Below, in pieces: positions 38,256 to 48,194 of a stretch of DNA of 55,529 nucleotides; positions within the stretch are counted from its first letter, which is position 1, and every line of letters starts with the position of its first letter. Where the stretch lies: the NCBI GenBank assembly GCA_947487165.1, contig CANKWX010000019.1:1-55529 (forward strand). The letters run 5' to 3'. A model generated the notes under the pieces. It was given only the letters and a program-made list of their open reading frames with translations, did no database searches and was not told the origin of the DNA. The translations under genes were made by a program, and so were the position numbers. Source of the stretch: Burkholderiales bacterium. GTDB taxonomy: Bacteria; Pseudomonadota; Gammaproteobacteria; Burkholderiales; Burkholderiaceae_E.

Positions 38256-40742
38256 TTACTGCTGGGCCGAAATCTCGACCCGGCGGGCTTCGCGCCCACC
38301 GCCGGCATCGGTCAAGGCCGGTTTCTGAAGCACCACGCGGTCTTCAGGCACACCTGCCAGTTTCAGCACATCGGCCACCGCCACAGCGCGGTTTTTGGCC
38401 AATTCGGCGTTTTGCGCGGCGTCGCCGGTCGAATCATGAAAGCCCGAGATCGAGACTTTGCGCTCCGGGGCGACCATGACCCATGCCACCAGTTTGGCGA
38501 CCTGCGCCGGGGTGTCACCCGGCAGGGCACTTTCGGCGGTCTCGAAAAAGAGAACTACTTTTTCGGGCTGCGCGTTGGCGGTGTTCATGGAGGCTGCAGG
38601 CACTGGTGCCGATGCGACTGCACCGGGTGCTGCCACGGCAACGGGTGCCGGGCCATGGCTGACTTTCACATCGCCGGGAACCGAATTGCCGATCACCGGC
38701 ACCAGCAGCAGCGCCACGATGTTGATGATCTTGATCAGCGGGTTGATCGCAGGGCCAGCAGTGTCCTTGTAGGGGTCGCCGACCGTGTCACCGGTGACCG
38801 CTGCCTTGTGGGCTTCGCTGCCCTTGCCGCCGTGATGGCCTTCCTCGATGTACTTCTTGGCATTGTCCCAGGCGCCGCCGCCGGTACACATCGAGATCGC
38901 CACGAACAGACCGGTCACGATGGTGCCCATCAGCAGGCCGCCCAGCGCCGCCGGGCCGAGGAACAGACCGACCAGGACCGGCACCACCACCGGCAGCAGC
39001 GACGGAACGATCATTTCCTTGATGGCGGCTGTGGTCAGCATGTCGACCGCGCGGCCGTATTCCGGCTGAGCTGTGCCTTCCATGATGCCTTTGATCTCGC
39101 GGAACTGACGGCGAACCTCGACCACCACCGAGCCAGCGGCACGGCCAACCGCTTCCATTGCCATCGCACCAAACAGATAGGGCACCAAGCCGCCGATGAA
39201 CAGGCCGACGATCACCATGTGGTTCGACAGATCGAAGCTGACCGCTTTGCCGGCCGACTCGAGCGCGTGGGTGTAGTCGGCAAAGAGGACGAGCGCAGCC
39301 AGGCCGGCCGAACCGATCGCATAGCCTTTGGTGACTGCCTTGGTGGTATTGCCGACCGCATCGAGCGGGTCGGTGATTGCACGCACCGACTCGGGCATTC
39401 CGGCCATCTCTGCGATGCCGCCGGCGTTATCGGTGATCGGGCCGTAGGCGTCGAGTGCAACGATGATGCCGGCCATCGAGAGCATCGAGGTCGCGGCGAT
39501 TGCGATGCCGTACAGGCCCGCAAAATAGTAGGAGGCGATGATCGCGCCGCAGACCATCAGCACCGGCCAGGCAGTCGATTTCATCGACACGGCCAGACCC
39601 GCAATGATGTTGGTGCCGTGACCGGTCTCGGAGGCTGCCGCCACATAGCGAACCGGTGCGTATTCGGTGCCGGTGTAGTACTCGGTGATGACCACCAGCA
39701 GCGCGGTCAGGACCAGGCCGACCACCGCCGACAGATAGACCTGCATCGCTGCGCCGGTACCGCCGAGCGCGTTGTCGGGGATCATCCAGTGGGTGATCGG
39801 ATAGAAGGCGATCAGAGCGAGCACGCCTGCGACGATCAGACCGCGATAAAGCGCGCTCATGATCTTCTTGCCCGGCTCGGCTTTCACAAAGGCGCAGCCG
39901 ATGATCGACGCAATGATCGCGAAACCGCCCAGCACCAGCGGATAGGTCGCTGCGGCCATCGGTGCGTTGGTGAGCAGCAGCGCGCCCAGCAGCATCGTGG
40001 CGATCAGGGTGACCGCGTAGGTTTCGAAAAGGTCGGCGGCCATGCCGGCGCAGTCGCCGACGTTGTCGCCGACGTTGTCGGCGATCACCGCCGGGTTGCG
40101 CGGGTCATCCTCGGGAATCCCGGCTTCGACCTTGCCCACCAGATCGGCGCCGACGTCGGCGCCCTTGGTGAAGATGCCGCCGCCCAGACGGGCGAAGATC
40201 GAGATCAGCGATGAACCGAAGGCCAGACCGATCAGCGGCTTGATGACGTCGTGGAGTTTCTCGGGTGCAGCGTCGGCGCCTCCGAGGAACAGGAAAAAGC
40301 CTGCAACGCCGAGGAGCCCGAGACCGACGACCAGCATGCCGGTGATTGCGCCGCCGCGAAAGGCGACCGTCAGGGCGTCGTTCAGTCCGCGCGTGGCGGC
40401 CTGAGCGGTTCGCACATTGGCTTTCACCGAGACGTTCATGCCGATGTAGCCGGCAAGGCCCGACAGGATCGCGCCGACGGCGAATCCGAGGGCGGTGGTG
40501 CCGCCCAGGCCCGGTACGAAGAGGATCAGCAGGAACAGGACGACGCCGACGATGCCGATGGCGGTGTACTGGCGATTGAGGTAGGCCTTCGCACCTTGCT
40601 GGATGGCGGTCGCGATCGCTTGCATTTTCGCGTTGCCTGCGTCCAGACCGAGAATCCATCGGCTGGATACGATGCCGTAAATCACGGCGAGCGCCCCGCA
40701 GATCAGCGCAAACCAGATCGCGGTGTGAGAGGTAACCGTCAT
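38256..40742 (-). CDS. hppA: Membrane H+-translocating pyrophosphatase fused to an OmpA-like domain
   Basis: Membrane pyrophosphatases pump H+ or Na+ out of the cytoplasm using PPi. Residues 1-690 form a full 16-helix pump with the catalytic acidic loops [20 protein letters not shown] and [20 protein letters not shown] and the C-terminal [20 protein letters not shown]. The determinant of potassium dependence reads [14 protein letters not shown] with Lys468 rather than Ala, which in studied enzymes means K-independent and usually H+-pumping. Unusually, residues 728-828 form an OmpA C-terminal-like domain ([20 protein letters not shown] with Asp770, [13 protein letters not shown] with Arg785) after a Pro/Ala linker. 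M-PPase C-termini face the periplasm, where this domain could bind peptidoglycan. The ATG has GGAG 9 bases upstream. Confidence 0.95.
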   Translation of the reverse strand: MTVTSHTAIWFALICGALAVIYGIVSSRWILGLDAGNAKMQAIATAIQQGAKAYLNRQYTAIGIVGVVLFLLILFVPGLGGTTALGFAVGAILSGLAGYIGMNVSVKANVRTAQAATRGLNDALTVAFRGGAITGMLVVGLGLLGVAGFFLFLGGADAAPEKLHDVIKPLIGLAFGSSLISIFARLGGGIFTKGADVGADLVGKVEAGIPEDDPRNPAVIADNVGDNVGDCAGMAADLFETYAVTLIATMLLGALLLTNAPMAAATYPLVLGGFAIIASIIGCAFVKAEPGKKIMSALYRGLIVAGVLALIAFYPITHWMIPDNALGGTGAAMQVYLSAVVGLVLTALLVVITEYYTGTEYAPVRYVAAASETGHGTNIIAGLAVSMKSTAWPVLMVCGAIIASYYFAGLYGIAIAATSMLSMAGIIVALDAYGPITDNAGGIAEMAGMPESVRAITDPLDAVGNTTKAVTKGYAIGSAGLAALVLFADYTHALESAGKAVSFDLSNHMVIVGLFIGGLVPYLFGAMAMEAVGRAAGSVVVEVRRQFREIKGIMEGTAQPEYGRAVDMLTTAAIKEMIVPSLLPVVVPVLVGLFLGPAALGGLLMGTIVTGLFVAISMCTGGGAWDNAKKYIEEGHHGGKGSEAHKAAVTGDTVGDPYKDTAGPAINPLIKIINIVALLLVPVIGNSVPGDVKVSHGPAPVAVAAPGAVASAPVPAASMNTANAQPEKVVLFFETAESALPGDTPAQVAKLVAWVMVAPERKVSISGFHDSTGDAAQNAELAKNRAVAVADVLKLAGVPEDRVVLQKPALTDAGGGREARRVEISAQQ

Positions 40743-40843
40743 CGTCAGAATCTCCGTGTCGTTTTATGAACCATGATCGGCTCGAATGACCGCACGACAC
40801 AGGGTCGGGACGGTGTCATCGAAGACCGCCTGCTGCCAGTGCA

Positions 40844-40858
40844 CGCCATTTCATGGCG
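40844..40858. repeat. Short hairpin between adk and hppA
   Basis: CGCCAT (40844-40849), a TTC loop and ATGGCG (40853-40858) form a 6-bp perfect dyad in the 167-base gap between adk and hppA. The gap otherwise holds no gene that I can see. A minus-strand CATAAT near 40896 and CATAAA near 40766 are possible -10 elements for hppA, both weak. Confidence 0.35.
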
Positions 40859-40909
40859 CTGAAACTTCAAGCAATTGGTGCTGGAAAGCGCAACATTATG
40901 GTCGATTGC

Positions 40910-42500
<1,591 letters not shown>

Positions 42501-42504
<4 letters not shown>

Positions 42505-42671
42505 GATTCGGGAAGGACTCGGGCCTGCTCCTCGACCATGATCGGAATCCCGTCACGGATGGGGAAGGCCAGTCGGTCAGTCTGGCAGATGAGTTCCTGT
42601 GTGCTGCGGTCGTGCTTGAGCAGACCTTTGCAGATCGGGCAAACCAGAATTTCGAGCAGACGGCTATCCAC
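42501..42671 (-). CDS. Trm112-family (YcaR-like) small zinc-ribbon-type protein
   Basis: This 56-residue protein is the conserved small gene between lpxK and kdsB. It starts at GTG 42671 ([18 protein letters not shown]), with GGAGG 9 bases upstream, and overlaps the lpxK stop by 8 bases. The N-terminal CPIC pair is present, and a single Cys follows in [20 protein letters not shown]. The second pair is incomplete, as in many YcaR proteins. In eukaryotes and archaea Trm112 activates methyltransferases; the bacterial role is not settled. It overlaps kdsB as ATGA. Confidence 0.93.
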
Positions 42672-43755
42672 GAAGGCGATCCTCCAACCAGTCGATGAGT
42701 GCCGCCTCGGGGACGGCTTCGATATGCACCACGACGCACCGCGAGCGAAGGGACGCGTCGAAACCGACACATCTTACGGCGTCCTTCGCCGTCATGATCA
42801 GCCAGCGGCCCTGCAATGACGCAAGCCAGGCCTCGTCGATCGGCGCGTGGTCGGCCAGCGGCCAGCACCGCGCGGCGATGCCCAGCGCAGCAAGCTGGTC
42901 AAAAAAGCGCTCGGGCGTACCGATACCGGCCAGAGCATCGAGTGACAGACCTCTTGACTGCGCGGCAAATTCGCCGATGTCCCAACGCCGGCTGTCATCC
43001 AGCGTGGCGACCCGGCTCGTCAACGTCTGAAAGCGGAAAACCCGCGAGTGGGCGATCGGCGTTGGTGTGGCTGTGCCGCTCAGCACGACGGCGTCGAGCA
43101 GCAGGGCGTCCGCGAGCGGTTCTCGCAAGGGGCCGGCCGGCAGGCAGCGGCCGTTGCCTGCGCCTCGCGAGTCGAAGACCGCGAGCTCGATATCGCGGCG
43201 CAGTCCGACATGCTGCAGGCCGTCGTCCGACAGGACCACATCAAGCGCCTCGATCTCGTTCAGTCGACGCAGCGCAGCCCCTCGATCCCGTCCGACAACC
43301 ACCGGCAGGCCGGTTTCGCGTGCAACCAGGATCGGTTCGTCGCCGAAGTCGCCGGCGGTGCCGTCATGCGGCACCTGTCTGGGCACCTTGCGAGCGCCGC
43401 GGTCAGTGCTGCCGTGGCCGCGGGCGATCACGCCGACGCGCCAGCCGCGTGCGATGAGGCTCTTGGCCAAGGCAATGAGAAGGGGCGTCTTGCCGGTGCC
43501 GCCGACCAGCAGATTACCGACGATGACGACTGCCGGCTCACCCGATGCCCGCGGCGTCAGTTTGTCGCGCGCGATCTGCTCGCGGCGATAGGTCGAGACA
43601 GCCCCGACCAGACTCCCAAGCGGTCGCAGGACCAGTCCGATCAGTGCGTCGACGCTGCCGCGGGGCTCAAACCACAGCTGCCGGATGCGCCGCTCGAGTG
43701 CGGCGCGAAAGCGCCTCGGGCCTGGCCGCTGCACAAGGGCATGCGGAGTCGTCAA
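42664..43755 (-). CDS. lpxK: Tetraacyldisaccharide 4'-kinase
   Basis: LpxK phosphorylates the lipid A precursor at the 4' position on the inner membrane. The 363-residue product is of ordinary length. It has an N-terminal hydrophobic helix ([20 protein letters not shown]) anchoring it to the membrane and the P-loop [20 protein letters not shown]. The segments [19 protein letters not shown] and LVTAKDAVR-like MTAKDAVRC are also present. Its start overlaps the exbD stop as ATGA, and its stop overlaps trm112, so the lipid A gene is embedded in the exbB-exbD-lpxK-trm112-kdsB-adk operon. Confidence 0.96.
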   Translation of the reverse strand: MTTPHALVQRPGPRRFRAALERRIRQLWFEPRGSVDALIGLVLRPLGSLVGAVSTYRREQIARDKLTPRASGEPAVVIVGNLLVGGTGKTPLLIALAKSLIARGWRVGVIARGHGSTDRGARKVPRQVPHDGTAGDFGDEPILVARETGLPVVVGRDRGAALRRLNEIEALDVVLSDDGLQHVGLRRDIELAVFDSRGAGNGRCLPAGPLREPLADALLLDAVVLSGTATPTPIAHSRVFRFQTLTSRVATLDDSRRWDIGEFAAQSRGLSLDALAGIGTPERFFDQLAALGIAARCWPLADHAPIDEAWLASLQGRWLIMTAKDAVRCVGFDASLRSRCVVVHIEAVPEAALIDWLEDRLRG

Positions 43756-44183
43756 GGTCTGCGCGCGCTGCCGCCGGTCTGGGTGGCGAAGCTGACCTTG
43801 CCCAGGCCGGCAATCCTTGCCGCCTCCAGCACGTTGATCACGGCCTGATGGCTCGCGCCCGCGTCGGCATAGACCACGATGGTCGGATCGTTTCGCCCGG
43901 ATGCGGCTTTTGACAGCAGTTGCGCAAAGCTGCCGGTATCGCGCCAGGCAGTCACCTGACCATCAATGGCGTAACGCGACTCGGTCGACACCGTGACCGA
44001 GATCTCGACCGGTCGTTCGGCCGCGCTGTCGACTGCGGCCGACGGCAGATTGACCTGCAGTTCGCTGAATCGGGAATAGGTCGTGGTGACCAGCAGAAAG
44101 ATCAGGATGACCAGCAGCAGGTCGATCAGCGGAATGAAGTTGATTTCCGGTTCTTCGCGTCGTAACCCGCGCCTGAAATTCAT
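43752..44183 (-). CDS. exbD: Biopolymer transport protein ExbD
   Basis: ExbD is the periplasmic-domain subunit of the ExbB-ExbD proton-driven motor that energises TonB or related systems. The 143-residue protein has a single N-terminal membrane helix with the essential Asp (INFIPLIDLLLVILIFLLV) after a short cytoplasmic tail (MNFRRGLRREEPE), then a periplasmic domain of about 100 residues ending in GKVSFATQTGGS. Gene order and overlap (ATGA with lpxK, ATGA with exbB) indicate one operon. No tonB is in the window. Confidence 0.96.
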   Translation of the reverse strand: MNFRRGLRREEPEINFIPLIDLLLVILIFLLVTTTYSRFSELQVNLPSAAVDSAAERPVEISVTVSTESRYAIDGQVTAWRDTGSFAQLLSKAASGRNDPTIVVYADAGASHQAVINVLEAARIAGLGKVSFATQTGGSARRP

Positions 44184-44812
44184 GTCGCCCCGGTCCCAGG
44201 ACGCGTGTTTGACTGCCGGGGAGATATGCCATCGAGCAGGCGGACCGACTGCTGCTCCATGTCGATCAGAAAGCCATCGACCCGATTGCGAAAGCCGCGA
44301 TAGGCGATCAGGGCAGGAATCGCCACAATCAGACCGAGCGCGGTGTTGTAGAGCGCGACCGAAATGCCGTGCGCCAGTGCCTGAGGATTGGATCCGGTGG
44401 GCGTTGCGGCACCGAAAATCTCGATCATGCCGACGACGGTCCCGAACAGCCCGAGCAGGGGCGTGATGCTCGCGATCGTGCCGAGTGTCGCCAGATAGCG
44501 TTCGAGGTCATGGCTGACGGCGCGGCCGGTCTCCTCCATGGCTTCCTTCATCGACTCGCGCCCGCTGAGCGAATGTCGCAGGCCGGCTGCGAAGACCTTG
44601 CCCAGCGGCGAGGAGTTCTCGAGTTTCTGTACCATCTCCGGCGTGGATGAGCTCTGTCGATGCAGGTCGAGGACCCGCTCGATCAGGCCGGACGGCATGA
44701 CCCGACTGCGGCGCAGCGAAATGGCTCGTTCGATGATCAGTGCCACCGCAATGAATGAAGCGATGATCAGAAACCAGACGGGCCAGCCCGCAGCCTGGAT
44801 GAGCGACAACAC
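44180..44812 (-). CDS. exbB: Biopolymer transport protein ExbB (MotA/TolQ/ExbB family)
   Basis: ExbB is the pentameric proton channel of the ExbBD motor. The protein has 210 residues when read from GTG 44812, which has GGAGG 5 bases upstream; a longer frame to 45001 has no ribosome site and is not conserved. Three membrane helices are visible: LIQAAGWPVWFLIIASFIAV, ASITPLLGLFGTVVGMIEIF and ISVALYNTALGLIVAIPALI. The second and third carry the TPLLGLLGTV-type and A-L-x-T-T-A-x-G-L-type motifs of the proton pathway (here ALYNTALGL). It is the first gene of the exbBD-lpxK operon and divergent from xseA. Confidence 0.95.
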   Translation of the reverse strand: MLSLIQAAGWPVWFLIIASFIAVALIIERAISLRRSRVMPSGLIERVLDLHRQSSSTPEMVQKLENSSPLGKVFAAGLRHSLSGRESMKEAMEETGRAVSHDLERYLATLGTIASITPLLGLFGTVVGMIEIFGAATPTGSNPQALAHGISVALYNTALGLIVAIPALIAYRGFRNRVDGFLIDMEQQSVRLLDGISPRQSNTRPGTGAT

Positions 44813-45168
44813 ATCAACCTCCGAATTCGCGGTCCCTTGGGCCGATTGCCGGAAGTTTCGCGAGTCGGCGATTGTCCGGGTTTTCGCCCTGCTCGGGCAA
44901 GTCACCGCCGATCGGACCGAAAATCGCTCCCTGCTACCGGCAATCCCGGTGGGTTGTTCATCGCCCTGTAACGACCGGCTATCCCCAAAGCCTGTGGACA
45001 AGTCTGTGCATCAATCCGGTCGGTGGCGCTCACAGTGGCTTGAAAGCTGGGTTTGGTAACTTTGCCGAAAAATTATGCATTAATAATGTTGATAATATTC
45101 AATGACTTGCATCGAATTTTCGTGCTGTTCGAGGCGTTAGGCCAGTTGATGACGGAAATACGTCGTTT
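44813..45168. other. Divergent 356-base intergenic region with AT-rich core and DnaA-box-like sites
   Basis: No gene is visible between exbB and xseA. A strongly AT-rich stretch spans about 45066-45125 and contains ATGCAT, ATTAAT and AATATT palindromes, a marked contrast to the GC-rich surroundings. To its left TGTGGACAA (44993-45001; complement TTGTCCACA, one mismatch from the DnaA box TTATCCACA) and CTATCCCCA (44979-44987, two mismatches) lie close together; to its right TGTGGATAG (45168-45176, complement CTATCCACA, one mismatch) overlaps the start of xseA. Whether this is a DnaA-binding locus or simply a promoter region is open. Confidence 0.4.
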
Positions 45169-46599
45169 GTGGATAGATTCCGCCCGGAAAGTGGCGTGGC
45201 TGTGAGCTCCGACGGATCGGTTCGTGGTGCTCAAGTCGGGGTGGTGACGGTTGCTGAACTCAACCGGGCGGTGGCTGCATTGCTCGATCGCAGTTTCTCG
45301 CCCGTCTGGGTGAGCGGCGAGATTTCCAATCTGACACGGGCCAGCAGCGGTCACTGGTACTTCACTCTTAAGGATGCCCAGGCGTCGGTTCGAGCGGTGA
45401 TGTTTCGGGGCCGCAACCAGCTGGTGGCATTCAATCCGGCCAACGGTGATCGGGTCGAAGCTCGGGCACAGGCAGGACTCTACGAGGCGCGCGGCGAATT
45501 CCAGCTCAATGTCGAGGCTTTGCGCCAGGCTGGCGCCGGAGACCTCTTCCAGCGTTTCCTTCAGATCAAGTCGCGACTCGAAGCCGAGGGTCTGTTCGAG
45601 GCCTCGCGCAAACGCGAGGTGCCGGCAGTTGTGCGCACGCTGGGAATCGTGTCCTCGCTGCAGGCGGCAGCGCTGCGCGATGTGCTGACCACGCTTGCGC
45701 GTCGCGCGCCGCAGGTCAAGGTCGTCGTTTATCCGGCGTCCGTACAGGGGGCTCAGGCACCCGCCGAACTGATCCGCGCCCTGCTGGCTGCGGGGTCGCG
45801 CGCCGAATGCGAGGTCCTGCTTCTGGTGCGCGGTGGCGGATCGATCGAAGATCTCTGGGCTTTCAATGATGAGCGGCTGGCGCGGGTGATCGCTGCCAGC
45901 CCGATTCCGGTGATCAGCGGCGTCGGGCATGAAACCGATTTCACGATCGCCGATTTCGTGGCCGATCTGCGCGCACCGACGCCGACGGCCGCGGCGGTGA
46001 GCGCGGTGCCAGATCGGCTCGAGCAACTTGCCGTGCTCGCTCGCGACCGTCATCGCCTGATGCAGGCCTGGCGTCGCCAGAGCGAGCAGCGCGAACAGCG
46101 CCTCGATACCGCCACCCGGCTCTTGCGCCCGCCCTCGCTGCAGTGGGCCCAGCGACTGACTCGCCTTGAGCAACTTGCCCAGCGGCTCGCCACGGCCGGG
46201 GTACGCAGCACCGACCTGCGTCAAGCCCGGCTCATGAAGCTCGCCTCGGCGCTGCGTACGCCGGAGCTGGCCGCGCCGCGCTCCCGTCTGGAGGCCGCGG
46301 CACGCGCTCTGGCGTCGGCGGCCAGAGTCGGGACCGAGACCGCCACGCAGCGACTGCTGCACGCCGGCGCCGCCCTCGAACTGGTCAGCCCGCGCGGGGT
46401 TCTGCAGCGCGGCTATGCGATCGTCACGCTGGCTGATGGCCCGATCGTGCGCAGCGCAGCGACACTGTCGAAGGGCGATCAGGTGACCATCGCGCTGGGT
46501 GACGGGGCATTCGATGCCACGGTCGACAGGCAACATGCCGACGCCAACACCGACGCCAATGAGGGCTCCGGGTCCCCCAGCGGACGGCCTGGCCGCTGA
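45169..46599 (+). CDS. xseA: Exodeoxyribonuclease VII large subunit
   Basis: XseA is the catalytic large subunit of the exonuclease that degrades single-stranded DNA from both ends. The 476-residue product (start GTG 45169; an alternative GTG at 45196 has GGAA ahead of it) has an OB-fold N-terminal domain (VTVAELNRAVAALLDRSFSP, WVSGEISNLTRASSGHWYFT), then the catalytic domain with VVRTLGIVSS, LLVRGGGSIEDLWAFNDERL, PVISGVGHETDFTIADFVAD and RAPTPTAAA, and a long coiled-coil. The C-terminal segment LVSPRGVLQRGYAIV is typical. The small subunit xseB is not in the window. Confidence 0.95.
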   Translation: MDRFRPESGVAVSSDGSVRGAQVGVVTVAELNRAVAALLDRSFSPVWVSGEISNLTRASSGHWYFTLKDAQASVRAVMFRGRNQLVAFNPANGDRVEARAQAGLYEARGEFQLNVEALRQAGAGDLFQRFLQIKSRLEAEGLFEASRKREVPAVVRTLGIVSSLQAAALRDVLTTLARRAPQVKVVVYPASVQGAQAPAELIRALLAAGSRAECEVLLLVRGGGSIEDLWAFNDERLARVIAASPIPVISGVGHETDFTIADFVADLRAPTPTAAAVSAVPDRLEQLAVLARDRHRLMQAWRRQSEQREQRLDTATRLLRPPSLQWAQRLTRLEQLAQRLATAGVRSTDLRQARLMKLASALRTPELAAPRSRLEAAARALASAARVGTETATQRLLHAGAALELVSPRGVLQRGYAIVTLADGPIVRSAATLSKGDQVTIALGDGAFDATVDRQHADANTDANEGSGSPSGRPGR

Positions 46600-46649
46600 C
46601 CGAGCGTCGCGACGCGATCCGAGGCGAACATCCCGGTCAAGAGCCCTGA

Positions 46650-46679
46650 TTGAGCCTGGTCATGCCGCTGGCCTACAAT
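46650..46679 (+). promoter_or_regulatory. Candidate sodB promoter
   Basis: TTGAGC (46650-46655), an 18-base spacer and TACAAT (46674-46679) precede the sodB ATG by about 95 bases. The predicted start near 46686 gives a leader of roughly 88 bases. No Fur-like or other operator was recognised. Confidence 0.6.
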
Positions 46680-46773
46680 CGCGACAGCCTGCAGGAGCCG
46701 GCCGGCTAGTGATTCAATGCGTCGCGCCGTCGGCGTCGACACCTCCTCAACACTTCTCATCCCGGATGCGACT

Positions 46774-47352
46774 ATGGAACACACCCTACCGACCTTGCCC
46801 TATGCCATCGATGCCCTGGCGCCGCACATCTCGAAAGAAACCCTCGAGTTTCATTACGGCAAGCATCATCAGACCTATGTCACCAACCTCAACAACCTGA
46901 TCAAGGGCACCGAATTCGACGCGATGAGCCTCGAAGACATCGTGCGCAAATCCAATGGCGGCATGTTCAACAACGCTGCCCAGATCTGGAATCACACCTT
47001 CTACTGGCATTCCCTGTCGCCCAAGGGTGGCGGTCAGCCGGCAGGCGCGCTTGCTGCGGCCATCAACGCCAAGTGGGGTTCCTTCGATGCCTTCAAGGAC
47101 GCCTTCACCAAGTCGGCTGTCGGCAATTTCGGCTCGAGCTGGACCTGGCTGGTGAAAAAGGCTGACGGTTCACTCGACATCGTCAACACCAGCAATGCCG
47201 CCACGCCGGTCACCGGCACCGACAAGCCGCTGTTGACCTGCGACCTCTGGGAGCACGCCTACTACATCGATTACCGCAACCGTCGCCCCGACTACATGGC
47301 TGCATTCTGGAGCCTGGTCAACTGGGAATTCGCCGCGAGCAACTTCGCCTGA
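46774..47352 (+). CDS. sodB: Iron/manganese superoxide dismutase
   Basis: SodB dismutates superoxide to oxygen and peroxide in the cytoplasm. From ATG 46774 the product has 192 residues and begins [20 protein letters not shown]. The four metal ligands are visible: His in [17 protein letters not shown] (first His), His in [14 protein letters not shown], Asp in [20 protein letters not shown] (CDLWEHAYY, with Asp and His). The [10 protein letters not shown] segment and a Gly-Gly-Met-Phe upstream context fit the iron-type SodB. An upstream frame extension of 19 codons is not conserved. Possible tandem duplication at the 3' end (17 bp, 47346-47379). Confidence 0.96.
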   Translation: MEHTLPTLPYAIDALAPHISKETLEFHYGKHHQTYVTNLNNLIKGTEFDAMSLEDIVRKSNGGMFNNAAQIWNHTFYWHSLSPKGGGQPAGALAAAINAKWGSFDAFKDAFTKSAVGNFGSSWTWLVKKADGSLDIVNTSNAATPVTGTDKPLLTCDLWEHAYYIDYRNRRPDYMAAFWSLVNWEFAASNFA

Positions 47353-47379
47353 TCGGTGGCGTCGCCTGATCGGCGGCGC
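47346..47379. repeat. 17-bp tandem duplication at the sodB 3' end
   Basis: CGCCTGATCGGTGGCGT (47346-47362) is followed directly by CGCCTGATCGGCGGCGC (47363-47379). The first copy contains the sodB stop codon (47350-47352), so the gene end seems to have been duplicated into the gap before the convergent DUF192 gene. Confidence 0.8.
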
Positions 47380-47382
47380 AGG

Positions 47383-47949
47383 TCAGTTGCGGGTCGCAGC
47401 CCCGAAAAGCTGCGGCTGCACCAGCCGGGCGCCGGCTTTCACGCCGCGCCTGGCAAACCACCCCTTCTCCATCTCGAGCGCATATCGCACGGCCCTTACC
47501 GGGCAGTGGCTGTCGTCGCTTTGCGGCTTCATATCCTCGATGTTCGTAATCGTGCCGTCGTCATCCACAAAGGCGATCGACAGCGCGATCAGCGTATTGC
47601 GCATCCAGAAGCAGTGACCCGCCTTGTCGGGAAAAACGAAGACCATGCCTTCGTTCGGACCGAGCCGCTCACGCATCATCAGGCCGCGTGTGCGTGTCGG
47701 GCCGTCTGCCGCAACTTCAGCCTTGATCAGATGCATGCCGGCCTTGATGTCGATCTGCTCGAGTCTGGGGTTGGGTGCCACCCTTTCGCCGGAGACCTGT
47801 GCGTTCGCATGGCGCATCGCGCCGCTGAATGCGAACAGAAGGGTCGCAAGTACAAGGGTGGTAACAAGGGTGGCAAGCGCCGGCTGAACCCTTGCGGCAG
47901 CGTTGCAGTCGCGATGCCGGCAGAGCAAGCCCAGGTCGGGAGATGTCAT
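47383..47949 (-). CDS. DUF192 domain-containing exported protein
   Basis: The protein has 188 residues. The N-terminus has a hydrophobic segment (ALATLVTTLVLATLLFAFSG) and a plausible cleavage site (NAQ). The mature part matches DUF192: RTRGLMMRERLGPNEGMVFV, then FCFWMRNTLIALSIAF-like HCFWMRNTLIALSIAFVDDD and an M-x-P-x-like DMKPQSDDSHCP. The RGLM...FWM.NT pattern is characteristic. Biochemical role unknown; in many Proteobacteria the gene neighbours icd and csp, as here. It is divergent from icd across 245 bases. Confidence 0.88.
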   Translation of the reverse strand: MTSPDLGLLCRHRDCNAAARVQPALATLVTTLVLATLLFAFSGAMRHANAQVSGERVAPNPRLEQIDIKAGMHLIKAEVAADGPTRTRGLMMRERLGPNEGMVFVFPDKAGHCFWMRNTLIALSIAFVDDDGTITNIEDMKPQSDDSHCPVRAVRYALEMEKGWFARRGVKAGARLVQPQLFGAATRN

Positions 47950-48035
47950 GAAAAATCCGTTCGGTCTGTGGTTCGATTCAGCCCGAAAGATAGCCGCAAA
48001 ATCTTTGCGCAGTCGATTCCGGGGGGCTATCGCGA

Positions 48036-48056
48036 TCGGGGGGCCCTTACCCCCGA
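48036..48056. repeat. Perfect 7-bp hairpin upstream of icd
   Basis: TCGGGGG (48036-48042), loop GCCCTTA, CCCCCGA (48050-48056). It lies between the divergent DUF192 and icd genes, about 30 bases before a TATACT -10-like hexamer (48086-48091). Could be an operator or an RNA stem. Confidence 0.45.
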
Positions 48057-48118
48057 CGGGCTGAATCGGTCGCCTGATAAGCCTTTATACTGCGGAGGAT
48101 CAACCCGCATTGGCCGGG

Positions 48119-48164
48119 CAGGCGTTTCGCGTGCCAGCATCTCGCGTGCCAGTGTTTCGCGTGC
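48119..48164. repeat. Three tandem 15-bp repeats in the icd leader region
   Basis: CAGGCGTTTCGCGTGC (48119-48134), CAGCATCTCGCGTGC (48135-48149) and CAGTGTTTCGCGTGC (48150-48164). They lie between the putative -10 and the icd ribosome site, so they would be in the icd mRNA leader. Confidence 0.85.
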
Positions 48165-48194
48165 TTTACGTCCCCCCGCAGGAGTTTGTTCACC

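Noticed and set aside
38412-40214. A 600-codon open frame antisense to hppA
   Set aside because: It mirrors the conserved pyrophosphatase codons (His/Asp-rich composition) and has no start site or motif of its own.
44979-45176. A definite oriC
   Set aside because: Only three imperfect boxes, no dnaA nearby, and the flanking gene order is conserved in species whose origin is elsewhere. Kept as a hypothesis only.
45073-46536. A 487-codon open frame antisense to xseA
   Set aside because: It is a shadow of xseA; the plus-strand gene has all family motifs.
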